From Planctomycetaceae bacterium (GTDB lineage Bacteria > Planctomycetota > Planctomycetia > Planctomycetales > Planctomycetaceae): a stretch of DNA of 39,671 bases. The position numbers and the translations under genes are program-made. Positions within the stretch are counted from its first letter, which is position 1. Each line of letters opens with the position of its first letter. Positions 24,357 to 33,990 of the stretch are shown here, piece by piece. Where the stretch lies: contig JAHBXV010000050.1 of assembly GCA_019636285.1 (NCBI GenBank), positions 1 to 39,671 on the forward strand, given 5' to 3'. The notes under the pieces were generated by a model. It ran no database searches. It was not told the DNA's origin and worked only from the letters and a program-made list of their open reading frames with translations.

Positions 24357-25913
24357 CTACGTAATCGGTCCGGACGTCCAGGGGCAGAATTCCTCGTCGC
24401 CGATGCCTTGCGCTTCGCTCTTTGTCTCTTCACCGCTGGCGACCGCGACGATCTTTTCGAAGATCTCGTGGCCCAGTTCCTCCACGGAAACACCGTCGAG
24501 AATCTGGCCGGCGTCGATGTCCATGTCGTCGATCATCTTCCGATACATGGGCGTGTTGGTCGCAATCTTGATCGTGGGAACCGGCTTGCAGCCGTAACAG
24601 CTCCCCCGGCCTGTCGTGAAGCAGACCACATTCGCCCCGCCGGCCACCATCCCCGTGACCGAAGCCGGGTCGTATCCCGGCGTATCCATGATGACGAAGC
24701 CCTTCTCGCGCACCGCTTCAGCATATTCATAGACGGCGCGCAGCGGGGCGGTTCCCCCCTTGGCGATGGCCCCGAGTGACTTTTCGTAAATGGTCGTCAG
24801 CCCGCCTTTTTTGTTCCCCACCGACGGATTGATGGCAATTGACCAGCCGAACTTTCCGGTGTACTCGTGCCACCAGCGGATGCGATCGAGCAATTTTTCG
24901 CCGACTTCGCGCGAGACAGCCCGCCGCGTCAGCAGATGTTCGCCGCCGACGATTTCCGGAACCTCGCTGAGAATCGACGTTCCGCCAGCCCCCACGAGCA
25001 GGTCGCTCGCGTATCCCAGCGCGGGGTTGGCCGTGATGCCGCTGTTGCCATCGCTGCCGCCACACTCGAGCCCGAGTACCAGTTCCGAGACGGGAATCGG
25101 CTCTCGACGTGCCTTGTCGACTTCCGGAATCAGTTCCTGGATCAGTTCGACGCCGCGCCGGACGGTCTTCGCGATTCCACCTTCGTCCTGAATGTTCATG
25201 ACCAGGGGGCCGCGTTTGGGCTGCACGGCCGACCAGCCGGTCCCGACTCCCAATTGAACGAGGTCGCCGTGTTCAACAAGGAACGAGGTTTGTGCAGTCT
25301 CGCAGCCGAGTCCGATCACCACATAGGCGGCAATATTGGGATGCCGCGCGAACCCGGACAGGGTCCGCGTCAGTTGAGCATGGTCTTCGCCACCGTACTG
25401 AAACGCGCACCCTCCCTTGTGAACGAGGGGAACGACGCCGTGCACGTGCGGATAATCATGCAACAGGGCTTCGTCGAACGCCTTGGCGACATACTTCGAA
25501 GCGGTCGCAGAGCAGTTGACCGTGCTCACGATGCCGATGTAGTTCCGCGTGGCGGCTCGGCCATCGGGCCGACGGTATCCCTGAAAGAACCGGGGTTCGG
25601 GAAGTTTGGGAGTTTCGCGCAAGTCGGTACCGAACTCGTAGTCCACATCGCCGCGCTCGATGCCGACGTTGTGCGTGTGGACCCAGTCGCCCGGCGAAAT
25701 GGCCACTGTCGCCCGTCCGATTTCCTGGCCATATCGCCGGACCGATTCCCCGATCCCGATGGGTCGAACAGCGACCTTGTGGCCCATATCGATGGCTTCG
25801 CGGATGACGATCTCCGCCGTACCATCCGGCAGGGACACCCCGGCCACCAGAGGTTGAATCGCCACCATCACATTGTCGTCGGCATGCAGCCGCAGGGCCA
25901 TCGGGCGAGACAT
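24357..25913 (-). CDS. UxaA/GarD-family hydro-lyase (altronate or galactarate dehydratase type)
   Basis: The 518-aa protein combines an N-terminal SAF-like domain (about 10-85, VMVAIQPLVAGVSL to DWVHTHNVG) and a C-terminal UxaA domain (from about 115). Key pieces are GYRRPDGRAATRNYIGIVSTVNCSAT, GGCAFQYGG, GLECGGSDGNSGITANPALG and TGRGSCYGCKPVPTIKIATN. The Cys-rich ends fit the iron-dependent dehydratase family that acts on altronate, galactarate or sulfolactate. Fused SAF-UxaA proteins are the usual one-chain form of altronate/galactarate dehydratases. The substrate remains open. ATG at 25913 is the likely start. It faces the EPS operon across a 397-bp gap, divergently transcribed. Confidence 0.93.
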   Translation of the reverse strand: MSRPMALRLHADDNVMVAIQPLVAGVSLPDGTAEIVIREAIDMGHKVAVRPIGIGESVRRYGQEIGRATVAISPGDWVHTHNVGIERGDVDYEFGTDLRETPKLPEPRFFQGYRRPDGRAATRNYIGIVSTVNCSATASKYVAKAFDEALLHDYPHVHGVVPLVHKGGCAFQYGGEDHAQLTRTLSGFARHPNIAAYVVIGLGCETAQTSFLVEHGDLVQLGVGTGWSAVQPKRGPLVMNIQDEGGIAKTVRRGVELIQELIPEVDKARREPIPVSELVLGLECGGSDGNSGITANPALGYASDLLVGAGGTSILSEVPEIVGGEHLLTRRAVSREVGEKLLDRIRWWHEYTGKFGWSIAINPSVGNKKGGLTTIYEKSLGAIAKGGTAPLRAVYEYAEAVREKGFVIMDTPGYDPASVTGMVAGGANVVCFTTGRGSCYGCKPVPTIKIATNTPMYRKMIDDMDIDAGQILDGVSVEELGHEIFEKIVAVASGEETKSEAQGIGDEEFCPWTSGPIT

Positions 25914-26310
25914 CGGGTTTCCGAACCTGTTCCGTCAAAGGAAGTTACGGGGGTGTTGAGCGAGCGGAATGTATTGTGGCGAGCGGAGTCAGCGATTGGA
26001 AATGTGACGAGGGATGACAATTCGATCAACTCGGCTCACTTACGATTCGGACGTCGAGTTAGGTTGCCCGCCTGGTCGAAATGGCGCGAACCGCGATGGC
26101 GGCCGGGAATTCTCGCCGTGAGCATTTCCGCAACCAATTCTCCCACCGCCGGTTGCAGTTATTCGATCCTTCGATCCGCAATATCCGCCGATTTGTCTTG
26201 ACCCTCTTTCCCGTCATCTTCTACAAGTCCCAGACCCTCCCGTGGGCCACCGGACCGGGCGGGTAGACCTGTTGAATGACGGATTGGATTCGCTGTCTCA
26301 GCAAAAGGGA
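25914..26310. other. divergent intergenic region between uxaA-like gene and EPS operon
   Basis: I see no gene in this 397-bp stretch. It holds a loose inverted repeat (AACTCG near 26028 and CGAGTT at 26055-26060), a tandem pair of TTCGATCC (26162-26177), and a candidate promoter for the EPS operon. The tandem pair lies 20 bp upstream of the -35 box, where an operator could sit. Confidence 0.5.
26198..26227 (+). promoter_or_regulatory. candidate sigma70 promoter for the EPS operon
   Basis: TTGACC at 26198-26203 and TACAAG at 26222-26227 lie 18 bp apart, 84 bp upstream of the likely ATG at 26311. The match to -35 is 5/6 and to -10 is 4/6. The tandem TTCGATCC upstream may be a regulator site. 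Confidence 0.35.
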
Positions 26311-27498
26311 ATGCCAGTGGGGCCGCAAAGGACTGCGGACTCTTGGGATCAGCCGCGACCGGCGCCGGCGGCGTCCGCGTGGGGGCTTTGTCCCATCGCG
26401 CGGTTGAGCGTCGTCGCGATCGGGCTCGTGGCCGTGCTGAGCGGTTGTCGCAGCACGGGCGTGTCGTACAACTACGATGAATTACCCTCCCGGTTATTTG
26501 CCCAGCGCCGCTCGAATGCCCGGACGGTCGATCTGTCGAAGCTGTCACGGGCGCAAGGTCCGAGCAACCGCGTGGCAGCGGGCGACGTGGTCGAAGTGAC
26601 GATTGCCGCGACGCTGGACGAAGACGATGCGGTCGTTGTCCCCACCCGTATCAATGAACAGGGAATTGCCCAGTTGCCGCTAATTGGTCCGCTGGCTGTC
26701 GGCGGACTGGAACTCGAAGCGGTCGAGGCGGTGATTGCCGCGGCGTGCGTGGATCGCGGACTGTATCGATCGCCGCACGTGACGGTGACAATGAAGTCGC
26801 AGCGGACGAATCGGATTACCGTAGTCGGCGCTGTGGAGGAACCGGGGACTTACGAGATTCCCCGCTCGCAAAGTGACCTTCTCGGCGCGCTCGTGGCGGC
26901 CGGCAGTCTTTCCAAAGAGGCTGGTACAAATGTTGAAATTCGAAATCCCGTGTCGGTTAGCGAACCATCGGAACCGGACCCGATTGCCGGCAGCCCCGAA
27001 AGCGTGAACGCCGTGGGTCACGAAGTGCAGCGTGCTTCGCGCGGTGCAAACCGAGTCTTTCAGTCAATTCAGGTCGACCTGATATCGGCCACGCAGGGTG
27101 GCGGCGGCGGATTTCAACTCGAAGATGGGAGCGTGGTGAACGTGGAGCGCCGCGAATCGGAGCCGATCCACGTTCGCGGTCTGGTGCGCAAACCCGACCG
27201 CTATGAGTACCCGGTCTCCGAAAACATGCATGTACTCGATGCGATTTCGCTGGCCGGGGGCGAGAGCATGACGGTGGCAAACAAGGTGTACATCATCCGT
27301 CGCGACCCGGAAAGCAATGAGCTGGTGGTCATCAAGACCAGCCTGGGGAAGGCGAAGCGAGACAGCCGGGCAAATCTGGTTCTGGCACCGGGGGACATCG
27401 TCAGCCTGGAGAGCACGCCGATGACAGCCCTGTTGGAAACACTGTCGATTATTCGATTCGGCATTGGAGCCTCGCTGCCGATCAACACGTTGTACTAG
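26311..27498 (+). CDS. polysaccharide export lipoprotein (Wza-like, SLBB)
   Basis: The 395-aa protein has a lipoprotein signal peptide ending in VLSGC (about 30-43). The Poly_export region follows (VAAGDVVEVTIAATLDEDD to RINEQGIAQLPLIGPLAVGGL). Two SLBB-like parts are seen: TVVGAVEEPGTYEI-SQSDLLGALVAAGSLSKEAGTN and VRGLVRKPDRYEYPVSENMHVLDAISLAGG. LAPGDIVSLESTP closes the export domain. Wza-type proteins form the outer-membrane channel for capsule or EPS export. ATG at 26311 has AAAAGGGA upstream. The tyrosine kinase gene begins 37 bp after the stop, so they form one operon. Confidence 0.92.
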   Translation: MPVGPQRTADSWDQPRPAPAASAWGLCPIARLSVVAIGLVAVLSGCRSTGVSYNYDELPSRLFAQRRSNARTVDLSKLSRAQGPSNRVAAGDVVEVTIAATLDEDDAVVVPTRINEQGIAQLPLIGPLAVGGLELEAVEAVIAAACVDRGLYRSPHVTVTMKSQRTNRITVVGAVEEPGTYEIPRSQSDLLGALVAAGSLSKEAGTNVEIRNPVSVSEPSEPDPIAGSPESVNAVGHEVQRASRGANRVFQSIQVDLISATQGGGGGFQLEDGSVVNVERRESEPIHVRGLVRKPDRYEYPVSENMHVLDAISLAGGESMTVANKVYIIRRDPESNELVVIKTSLGKAKRDSRANLVLAPGDIVSLESTPMTALLETLSIIRFGIGASLPINTLY

Positions 27499-27535
27499 CG
27501 AAGACGCGCGGCGGCAGGACGTTCTGTGGGGGATC

Positions 27536-29827
27536 ATGACAACCGATCTGTTACCGCCAGAAGTTCCGCACACCGGGCCGAATCCCCTGTTGCATGAGCT
27601 GCTCAGGCTGTGTCAGGTGGTCCGGCAACGGCGGAGAATTCTTTACGTCGGACTGGGGGTGGCGATTGCGCTCGGAGCCGCGTTCTACCTGTCGGCGACG
27701 CGGCTGTACGACGCCACAGCGGAAATCCTCGTGCTCGAAACTTCGGGCAACGTCATGGAGAAGAGCGAATCCAGTCCGCGGCAAATCCAGGATTCGATGC
27801 CCACGTTCCAAAAGGTGATCACTAGCGACACTGTGCTACAGCTCGCGATGCGCGGGTTGCCCGTGGAACACCGGATCGACCTGAAGGGAGTTCCCAAGGC
27901 GAAGTGGCTCGCCAAACTTCGTGAGAAGACGTCCGTCAGTTCGACGCGGCTGACAAACGTGATGACGGTGCGCTATGTCTCCGTACGCCCGGAGACGGCG
28001 GCATACATCACGGGCGCGATTGTCGACGCGTATGTCAGATTCATGAATGAGACGCATCGCAGCAATTCGCGCGAGTTACTGGACGTGCTCACTCGCGAGA
28101 AGTCGGACCTTGAGCATCGCCTGCGCGAGAAAGAATCCGAATTGGTTTCGCTCAAGACGAACTCTGGCGTCTTGCTGGGGAACGGCGAAAAGACGACAAA
28201 TGTTCTCGCCGAGCGAACCAGCCAGCTCAACAACGCGCTGGTGGAAGCTCAGAAGAAGACTTTGGAGGCCCGTGCTTTTCTGCTGGCCGTGGAACATGCT
28301 CAGCAAACCGGCGGAGACATTCAACCGCTTATCATGCAGCTTTCCGACGTGGTGGGACGAGAGTTCCTGCTGAAAGAAATGGGGCTGTCCACTCAAGACA
28401 GTTATCTCGTCGCGCGGTTCGAACAGCAGATGATCGACGATCAGAACCGCCTTCAGGAAGCGCTGCGGCACTACGGCCCCAATCACCCGAACGTGGCACA
28501 GTTGCAGCAACGAATCGGATCGACTCGCGACTGGCTCAGCGAGCGGCAGCAGGCGGTTTCCAGCGACCTGCGGCAGATGCGCAATCGGGAACTGGGACCG
28601 CGGCTTTATGAAATGGCCCAGCAGCGGCTTCAACATGCCGTCTCGCACGAAGAGGCGATTTCCCAGCAGTTCGAGCGCGAGCGGCAGGCTGCCGTCGCGA
28701 TGAACGGCCAACTGGCGACGCTGGAAATTCTCGAACTGGACGTGAAGCGGATGCGTTCGTTCTACGACCTGGTACTCGAACGCATGAAGGACATCGACCT
28801 GGGGGCCGACGCGGGCCTGAAGATCCGCGTGGTGAGCGAACCGCGAGTTCCCACCGGCCCGGTGTTTCCTCGGCTATCGACCGTCGGGATGCTCAGCCTG
28901 GTTCTCGGCGGCGCGGCCAGCCTGCTGTTGATTTATGCGATGGATCTCCTGGACGATCGCTTCCGCTCGCCTGACGAACTGCAGATGCAGCTTGGTCTTC
29001 CCATCCTTGCCATGATGCGCCGCCTGCCGGAGACGATGGGTTCAGGACGCGACAAGATTTTCACCGCCATTCGGCCGGACAGCGTCGAGTCGGAAGGATA
29101 TCGCAGCCTTCGCAGTGCCATCACGTTCTCGGACGGCGACAGTCATCGCCTGGTGCTGACCAGTTCCGAGCCCGGCGATGGAAAAACAACCACGCTCGCC
29201 AACCTGGCTGCCGTTTTCGCGCAGACCGGAAAGAGAACTCTGGTCATCGACGCCGATTTGCGTCGCCCTGGACTGACTCAGATGCTGGAAATGCGGGGGA
29301 CGCAGGGGCTATCGCAGGTGCTTCGCGATCCACGACCCGTCGCCGAGGCCTGCATCGATGGAATCTTCGACATCGGCGTGCCAAATCTGGACGTCATGCC
29401 ATCGGGACCGCGACCGGCGAATCCGTCGGAACTGCTGTCGAGCGATCGCTTCAGCGATATCATCGCCTGGGCGGAAACGGTTTACGACCAGATTCTGATC
29501 GACGCGCCGCCTGTCCTCGCCGTCACTGATCCTTCGATCATTGGTCGGCTCGTCGACGCGGCGATTGTCGTTGTCCGCCCCGACAAAAACCGCCGCAAGT
29601 TCGTCACGCGGGCGATTCGTTCGTATCAATCGGCTGGTGTTCGCGTGATGGGCGTCGTCGTGAACAGTCTGGCGGACAATGACCGCGACGGATATGGCTA
29701 CGGGTATGGTTACGGCTATGGATATGGCTACGGCTACGGGCATGACGAAGGTCATGATGACCATACTGGCCAAGAGCCACAGTCGGTTGGAAATCTTCAC
29801 ACGCCAAAAGGACGTCGCGCTGCCTGA
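27536..29827 (+). CDS. polysaccharide co-polymerase / tyrosine autokinase (Wzc-like BY-kinase)
   Basis: The 763-aa protein has an N-terminal Wzz-type domain with a first membrane helix (about 41-57, LYVGLGVAIALGAAFYL), a long coiled coil (about 190-400), a GNVR-like part, and a second helix (about 450-470). A C-terminal BY-kinase follows: Walker A PGDGKTTTLA (about 545), Walker A' LVIDADLRRP (about 570) and Walker B ILIDAPP (about 652). The tail from about 718 is (Gly-Tyr)8, then a His/Asp-rich stretch. The Tyr run is the likely autophosphorylation cluster, as in Wzc. It controls EPS chain length and export. ATG at 27536 is the likely start. Confidence 0.95.
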   Translation: MTTDLLPPEVPHTGPNPLLHELLRLCQVVRQRRRILYVGLGVAIALGAAFYLSATRLYDATAEILVLETSGNVMEKSESSPRQIQDSMPTFQKVITSDTVLQLAMRGLPVEHRIDLKGVPKAKWLAKLREKTSVSSTRLTNVMTVRYVSVRPETAAYITGAIVDAYVRFMNETHRSNSRELLDVLTREKSDLEHRLREKESELVSLKTNSGVLLGNGEKTTNVLAERTSQLNNALVEAQKKTLEARAFLLAVEHAQQTGGDIQPLIMQLSDVVGREFLLKEMGLSTQDSYLVARFEQQMIDDQNRLQEALRHYGPNHPNVAQLQQRIGSTRDWLSERQQAVSSDLRQMRNRELGPRLYEMAQQRLQHAVSHEEAISQQFERERQAAVAMNGQLATLEILELDVKRMRSFYDLVLERMKDIDLGADAGLKIRVVSEPRVPTGPVFPRLSTVGMLSLVLGGAASLLLIYAMDLLDDRFRSPDELQMQLGLPILAMMRRLPETMGSGRDKIFTAIRPDSVESEGYRSLRSAITFSDGDSHRLVLTSSEPGDGKTTTLANLAAVFAQTGKRTLVIDADLRRPGLTQMLEMRGTQGLSQVLRDPRPVAEACIDGIFDIGVPNLDVMPSGPRPANPSELLSSDRFSDIIAWAETVYDQILIDAPPVLAVTDPSIIGRLVDAAIVVVRPDKNRRKFVTRAIRSYQSAGVRVMGVVVNSLADNDRDGYGYGYGYGYGYGYGYGHDEGHDDHTGQEPQSVGNLHTPKGRRAA

Positions 29828-29926
29828 CGCGCCGACCGAAACCGCAAGAAACTCGACTCATCGGCGGGTCGATCACGTGAATTCCGGATCGCCTTCATGT
29901 CGAGAATGCACCCACGCGGGAGGCGG

Positions 29927-32575
29927 ATGGCTGAATTCGGCACCGGTTGGTCGTCGGGCAGACAAGCAACTCGGCTCGATGTCGATGTCCGTGTATGGTC
30001 GACGGTTGGTTTGCTCGGGGCCCTGGCGATTATCCCGATCCATTTCGCCGGACGGTCCGCGACTGGCCAACTGCTGTTTCTGGTAGCCTCCTTGGGAGCC
30101 GCCCTGATCTGCCTGGGCGAAGCATTCCTGCGCGGGCGGCGGCTGGAACGCGTGCCATTAAGTATCTCGATCTGGTGGATGCTGGGTTTCGGCGTCGTCC
30201 TGTTTCAGGTGGCTCCTCTTTCGTCCGGCTGGTTGCCCTCGCTGTCGCCACGGGCCTGGGAATTGGTCCGAAACGTCGAGCATGTGCCGAATCTCGCCTC
30301 GACCTGGAAGACGTTGTCCTTGGAACCTTCGGGAACACTTTTGGGCTTATCGACTTTTTGCGGATATAGCCTGATTTTCTGGACGGCATGGCAGGTCTTG
30401 CAAACGCCGCGCGACTTTCAGCGCGTGACCTGGGGAATTGGCTTCGTGCTCGCCGCATACGCGTTGCAGGCAGTCGCGCAACAACTCTTGCCCAACGGTC
30501 GGTATCTGTGGTTATGGACACACTCGATCGGCCAGGCGGACAGGTACGTCTGCGGCTCATTTTCGAATCGGAATCACTTCTCGCAGTTCCTGATTCTCGG
30601 AATCGGACCGCTCTTGTGGCTGGGGCTTCGGGAAGTCTTCGCTCCGATTCGGAGTGACGAGCAAAATTCTCGCTACCGGCGACAATTAACCCATGGAACA
30701 TTGGCCATGGGACTGGCGGCCTGGTTGCTGGTTGTCGCTCTCGCGACAGCTTCTCGCGGCGGCGCCATGGCGGCAAGCTGCGCGCTGGCAACAGCCGTGA
30801 TACTGATGGGGCTCGCTCGCCTGATTTCCGCCGGAACGCTCGCGGCGCTGGCAATTGTGGTGATTGGAGGCGGCTCCGTTCTGATTCAAAGCAGCGTTGG
30901 GCGTACACTCCTTGCGAGATTTCTAAATTCCGAGACCGTGTCGCGTTTGACCATCTGGCAGGCGAACTGGGAGGTCTGGCAGGATTTTTTCTGGTTCGGG
31001 ACGGGTATTGGAACGCATGCGGACGCTCATCTTCTCAAGATGAGCGTCAAAGATCCGGACCACATATTCACCCATGCCGAGTCGGGTTTTTTGCAGGTGG
31101 CTTCCGAGACCGGCGTGGTTGGCCTGGTCGTTCTTGCCGGATTCCTGCTGACGGTTCTCGGTCGAGCCGGATGGGCCTGGTTCCGGCAGCGTTCGCCGGC
31201 CGGGCGAATGGCCGCGGCTGGGCTACTGACCGCATTCGCGGGTCATCTGCCTCATGCCATGGCGGATTTCTTCTGGTATACGCCGGCCTGCATGGCGGTC
31301 GTCACAGTCTGGGGAGCGGCGGCTTGCCGCCTCGTTGGCTATCGGGAAGAAGAGTGGCAGGGAGCGACAGAGGCCGTCGACTCATCCGTGCCCACTTCAA
31401 AACTCCGATATGCGTTGACGGCGCTCGTGCTCATCGGCCTGGCGGGATGGGGCATCGATCAGCGAATTCCCTCCTGGCGCGCCGAGGCCGCCCGAGAGAG
31501 CTATTTGCGACTGGTCCATTTTGAAGAGGAATCTCTCACCGAGCTTGCGATGACTTCCGCGGAAAGTATTGACATTCATGACCCAGCGCAGACCGAACAG
31601 CGAAAGTTGGCGCTACTGCTCGAAGCCGCAAAGGCCGACCCTGGGAACGCTGCTCTCCGTGAAGGCCTGTCCGCCGCTCATGTCAAACTGTACGACACGC
31701 TGCAACGAAAGACTGAAGATGGCTGGACGCTAACCCGAGTTCGCCAGCATCTCGCCACGGACTTCGATGGCCCATCCTCTCGGCGTGCCCAGCAATTAAA
31801 GGAGTCGGCAGGCGCCACAGCCGCGCATCTCGTGGCGGCACGCCGTCATGCCCTGACCTGCGTCTCCCGAGCCCCCCTCAAAGCGAATGCCTGGCTGCAA
31901 TTGGCGCGGCTCTCGTGTCTTGAGGACGATTCCTCCGAGGTCGCGGACGAACGCCGACAACAGGCCAAGCTGACGCGTCCGCTGGATGGACGCGTGGAAC
32001 TCGAACGTGGACTGGAACAACTGATTTCCGGAAATCCGCTGGCCGCACTCGAAACGTGGGAAACGGCGTGCGAACTTACACCGCCGCTTCGACGCCAGAT
32101 CATCGATCTTCTCGGACCGAAGATGCCCGCGACGATTCTGATCGAACGATATCATCTGGCACTCGACGACTTGCTCTACCTGTCTCAAAAGATGCTGGAA
32201 TGGAAACGAGACAACCAGATATCCATCGTCCGGGAAGCCATCGTGCAGCATCTTGCCGATCGTCAGACATCGGGCGAGGAACTGCCCGCCAGGGAATCGG
32301 AAATTTTAGGACGGGCCTTGCTCGATCTGGGACGCCTGGCGGAAGCCGCCGAGCAGAGTGCCGCAGGAATTGAAGCGCATCCCCAGTCGTATCACCTCAA
32401 GCAACTCCGCGCGCAGATCCTGTTTGAGCAGGGAGAGTTCGCCGAATCGGCTGAACTCTATCGCTGGTGCCTCACGCGGAAACCTGATGATGCTAGCTTG
32501 GAACGTCGCGCGAAAGCCGCGATCGACGCGGCTCTGAGGGTCACTGGCAATTCCACTGGCACTTCCATCCGTTAG
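29927..32575 (+). CDS. O-antigen ligase/polymerase family membrane protein with C-terminal TPRs
   Basis: The N-terminal 480 residues or so hold about ten membrane segments. The motif GSFSNRNHFSQFLILG is the mark of the O-antigen ligase (Wzy_C) family. HIFTHAESGFLQVASETGVVGLVVL corresponds to the conserved large loop. The C-terminal 400 residues are helical, with TPR-like units (AAEQSAAGIEAHPQSYHLKQLRAQILFEQGEFAESAELYRWCL, seen in pieces). It would ligate or polymerise the polysaccharide chains at the outer face of the cytoplasmic membrane. The start is not firm: ATG at 29927 has GGGAGG only 3 bp upstream, and ATG at 29897 is 10 residues longer. It is the last gene of the EPS operon. Confidence 0.9.
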   Translation: MAEFGTGWSSGRQATRLDVDVRVWSTVGLLGALAIIPIHFAGRSATGQLLFLVASLGAALICLGEAFLRGRRLERVPLSISIWWMLGFGVVLFQVAPLSSGWLPSLSPRAWELVRNVEHVPNLASTWKTLSLEPSGTLLGLSTFCGYSLIFWTAWQVLQTPRDFQRVTWGIGFVLAAYALQAVAQQLLPNGRYLWLWTHSIGQADRYVCGSFSNRNHFSQFLILGIGPLLWLGLREVFAPIRSDEQNSRYRRQLTHGTLAMGLAAWLLVVALATASRGGAMAASCALATAVILMGLARLISAGTLAALAIVVIGGGSVLIQSSVGRTLLARFLNSETVSRLTIWQANWEVWQDFFWFGTGIGTHADAHLLKMSVKDPDHIFTHAESGFLQVASETGVVGLVVLAGFLLTVLGRAGWAWFRQRSPAGRMAAAGLLTAFAGHLPHAMADFFWYTPACMAVVTVWGAAACRLVGYREEEWQGATEAVDSSVPTSKLRYALTALVLIGLAGWGIDQRIPSWRAEAARESYLRLVHFEEESLTELAMTSAESIDIHDPAQTEQRKLALLLEAAKADPGNAALREGLSAAHVKLYDTLQRKTEDGWTLTRVRQHLATDFDGPSSRRAQQLKESAGATAAHLVAARRHALTCVSRAPLKANAWLQLARLSCLEDDSSEVADERRQQAKLTRPLDGRVELERGLEQLISGNPLAALETWETACELTPPLRRQIIDLLGPKMPATILIERYHLALDDLLYLSQKMLEWKRDNQISIVREAIVQHLADRQTSGEELPARESEILGRALLDLGRLAEAAEQSAAGIEAHPQSYHLKQLRAQILFEQGEFAESAELYRWCLTRKPDDASLERRAKAAIDAALRVTGNSTGTSIR

Positions 32576-32610
32576 TCGGAATTGGACGGACGCCCAAGGC
32601 GACCTTTGTC

Positions 32611-33783
32611 TCAACGAGTTCCGCTTGCTCCGGCCGGTGTCCCCCGGTCGATGGTGATGCGGCGGGCGGGTTCGGTGGATGTCACCCAGAGAAATGGGTG
32701 ACCGGCTTCGTCCTGCCACAACTCGCGCGTCAGCTTCTTGCTCGCGATGACCTGCCGGAGCACGAGACTCCAAGTTGTTTTCTTGGGAACCGCGTTGACG
32801 CGAAACGTCTTGAGGTCGACGCCCAGCCGCGAGATTTCCGCGACATCCAGCCCAACGGCAACGCCGGTTTCCTTGCCGATGCGATCGGCCAGTTCCGTCA
32901 GCAGGACGTTGTCGACGACGATCGTCTGGATGTCGAACAGTTTGGGGGCGGCTTCGTTCCGGCGGGCCTCCAGGGGCCAGCCCAGCGGCCAGACCAGGCG
33001 ATCAGGTTCCGTCGGAATTACGTCGAGAACGATTCCCCCGGCTGGCGTGCGGACCGGCTGATAGGCCAGGCCAAATTCATTGAGCAGCCAGGCCAGCGTG
33101 ATGCCGCGACTGAAACCGGGACGGACGTACTGAACGACGGTCGCTTCAGGACGCTTTTCGAGAAGTTTGAGGGCCTCGTCGGTCCACCGGACCGGGCATG
33201 TTTCATCGAGTCCGATCTTCGAGACGGCATCGAGCAAACCGAGACCCACAAGCGATTCGGAAACCGTCGGAGTGAGTTTTGTCAGAAGCTCATTGAACTG
33301 CTGCTGGGTCAGCCCCCATATCGGCTGCCCATCCGGCGAGCCCTGGGCGCCGTAGACTTTCAGTTCATCGATCCACTTCTTGAGCTTCTCGCGATCGGCC
33401 GTCGTGAAGATACGATTGGGGAATTCGATCGATCCATCGCGGCGCAGCCCTCCTTTGGCCGTGACCACGCGCAGACGGCCGACAGATCGCTCGGTCACTT
33501 CGACCTTGTCGTCGAGAATCGGCTTCTTGATTTGAAGTTCGAGTTCCAGGCTTTCGAAGACGGTTCGCCAATTCTGTGCCTGAAGCGAGGCAGCGTTGTC
33601 AGCCGCATACAGCATGATCTCGACCAGCGTCTGCCGGGGTGCCGCCGCGGGGGTGTTCTGCGCCTCGATGGTCCGCGCCCCGAATCCGCCGGCCAGCACG
33701 AACGCGATGAGGCTCAGCGCTTTGAACTCGCGACGAATCGGAAAAGCGCCATGGAGGCGAGGGATGCCTAAGTGCCAGTTCAT
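32611..33783 (-). CDS. secreted protein with STN-like C-terminal domain
   Basis: The 390-aa protein has a signal peptide-like start (ALSLIAFVLAGGFGARTIEAQ, about 22-42, quoted in part). The part from about 160 to 280 is helical and repeats the pattern LxxAxxxLGLxxT. The C-terminal segment LFDIQTIVVDNVLLTELADRIGKETGVAVGLDVAEISRLGVDLKTFRVNAVPKKTTWSLVLRQVIA (in pieces) resembles an STN (secretin and TonB N-terminal) domain: a beta-strand, an alpha helix with LADRIG, then a VxFDVxxI-type strand and VxAxLxxLL-like helix. Such domains interact in the periplasm. It ends 36 bp from the EPS operon, convergently. ATG at 33783 is the likely start; the family is not known to me. Confidence 0.75.
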   Translation of the reverse strand: MNWHLGIPRLHGAFPIRREFKALSLIAFVLAGGFGARTIEAQNTPAAAPRQTLVEIMLYAADNAASLQAQNWRTVFESLELELQIKKPILDDKVEVTERSVGRLRVVTAKGGLRRDGSIEFPNRIFTTADREKLKKWIDELKVYGAQGSPDGQPIWGLTQQQFNELLTKLTPTVSESLVGLGLLDAVSKIGLDETCPVRWTDEALKLLEKRPEATVVQYVRPGFSRGITLAWLLNEFGLAYQPVRTPAGGIVLDVIPTEPDRLVWPLGWPLEARRNEAAPKLFDIQTIVVDNVLLTELADRIGKETGVAVGLDVAEISRLGVDLKTFRVNAVPKKTTWSLVLRQVIASKKLTRELWQDEAGHPFLWVTSTEPARRITIDRGTPAGASGTR

Positions 33784-33990
33784 TTCGCGACTTCCGGCTG
33801 ACGGGAACAGGCCAAGGGATAACACCGACAGCTCACCAGACGGTGTCCGACGTTTCGTTGTCCCGCTCTGGCCGCTGGATCGTCAAGAGGAATTCTTCGA
33901 TTCACGAGTCTCCCGCCGATTTTTTGTCAAGTTTCGAGGCACGTCGGCCGATGCTGAGGAGGCACTCAGGTCCGAGGAAGGGGTCCGCGC

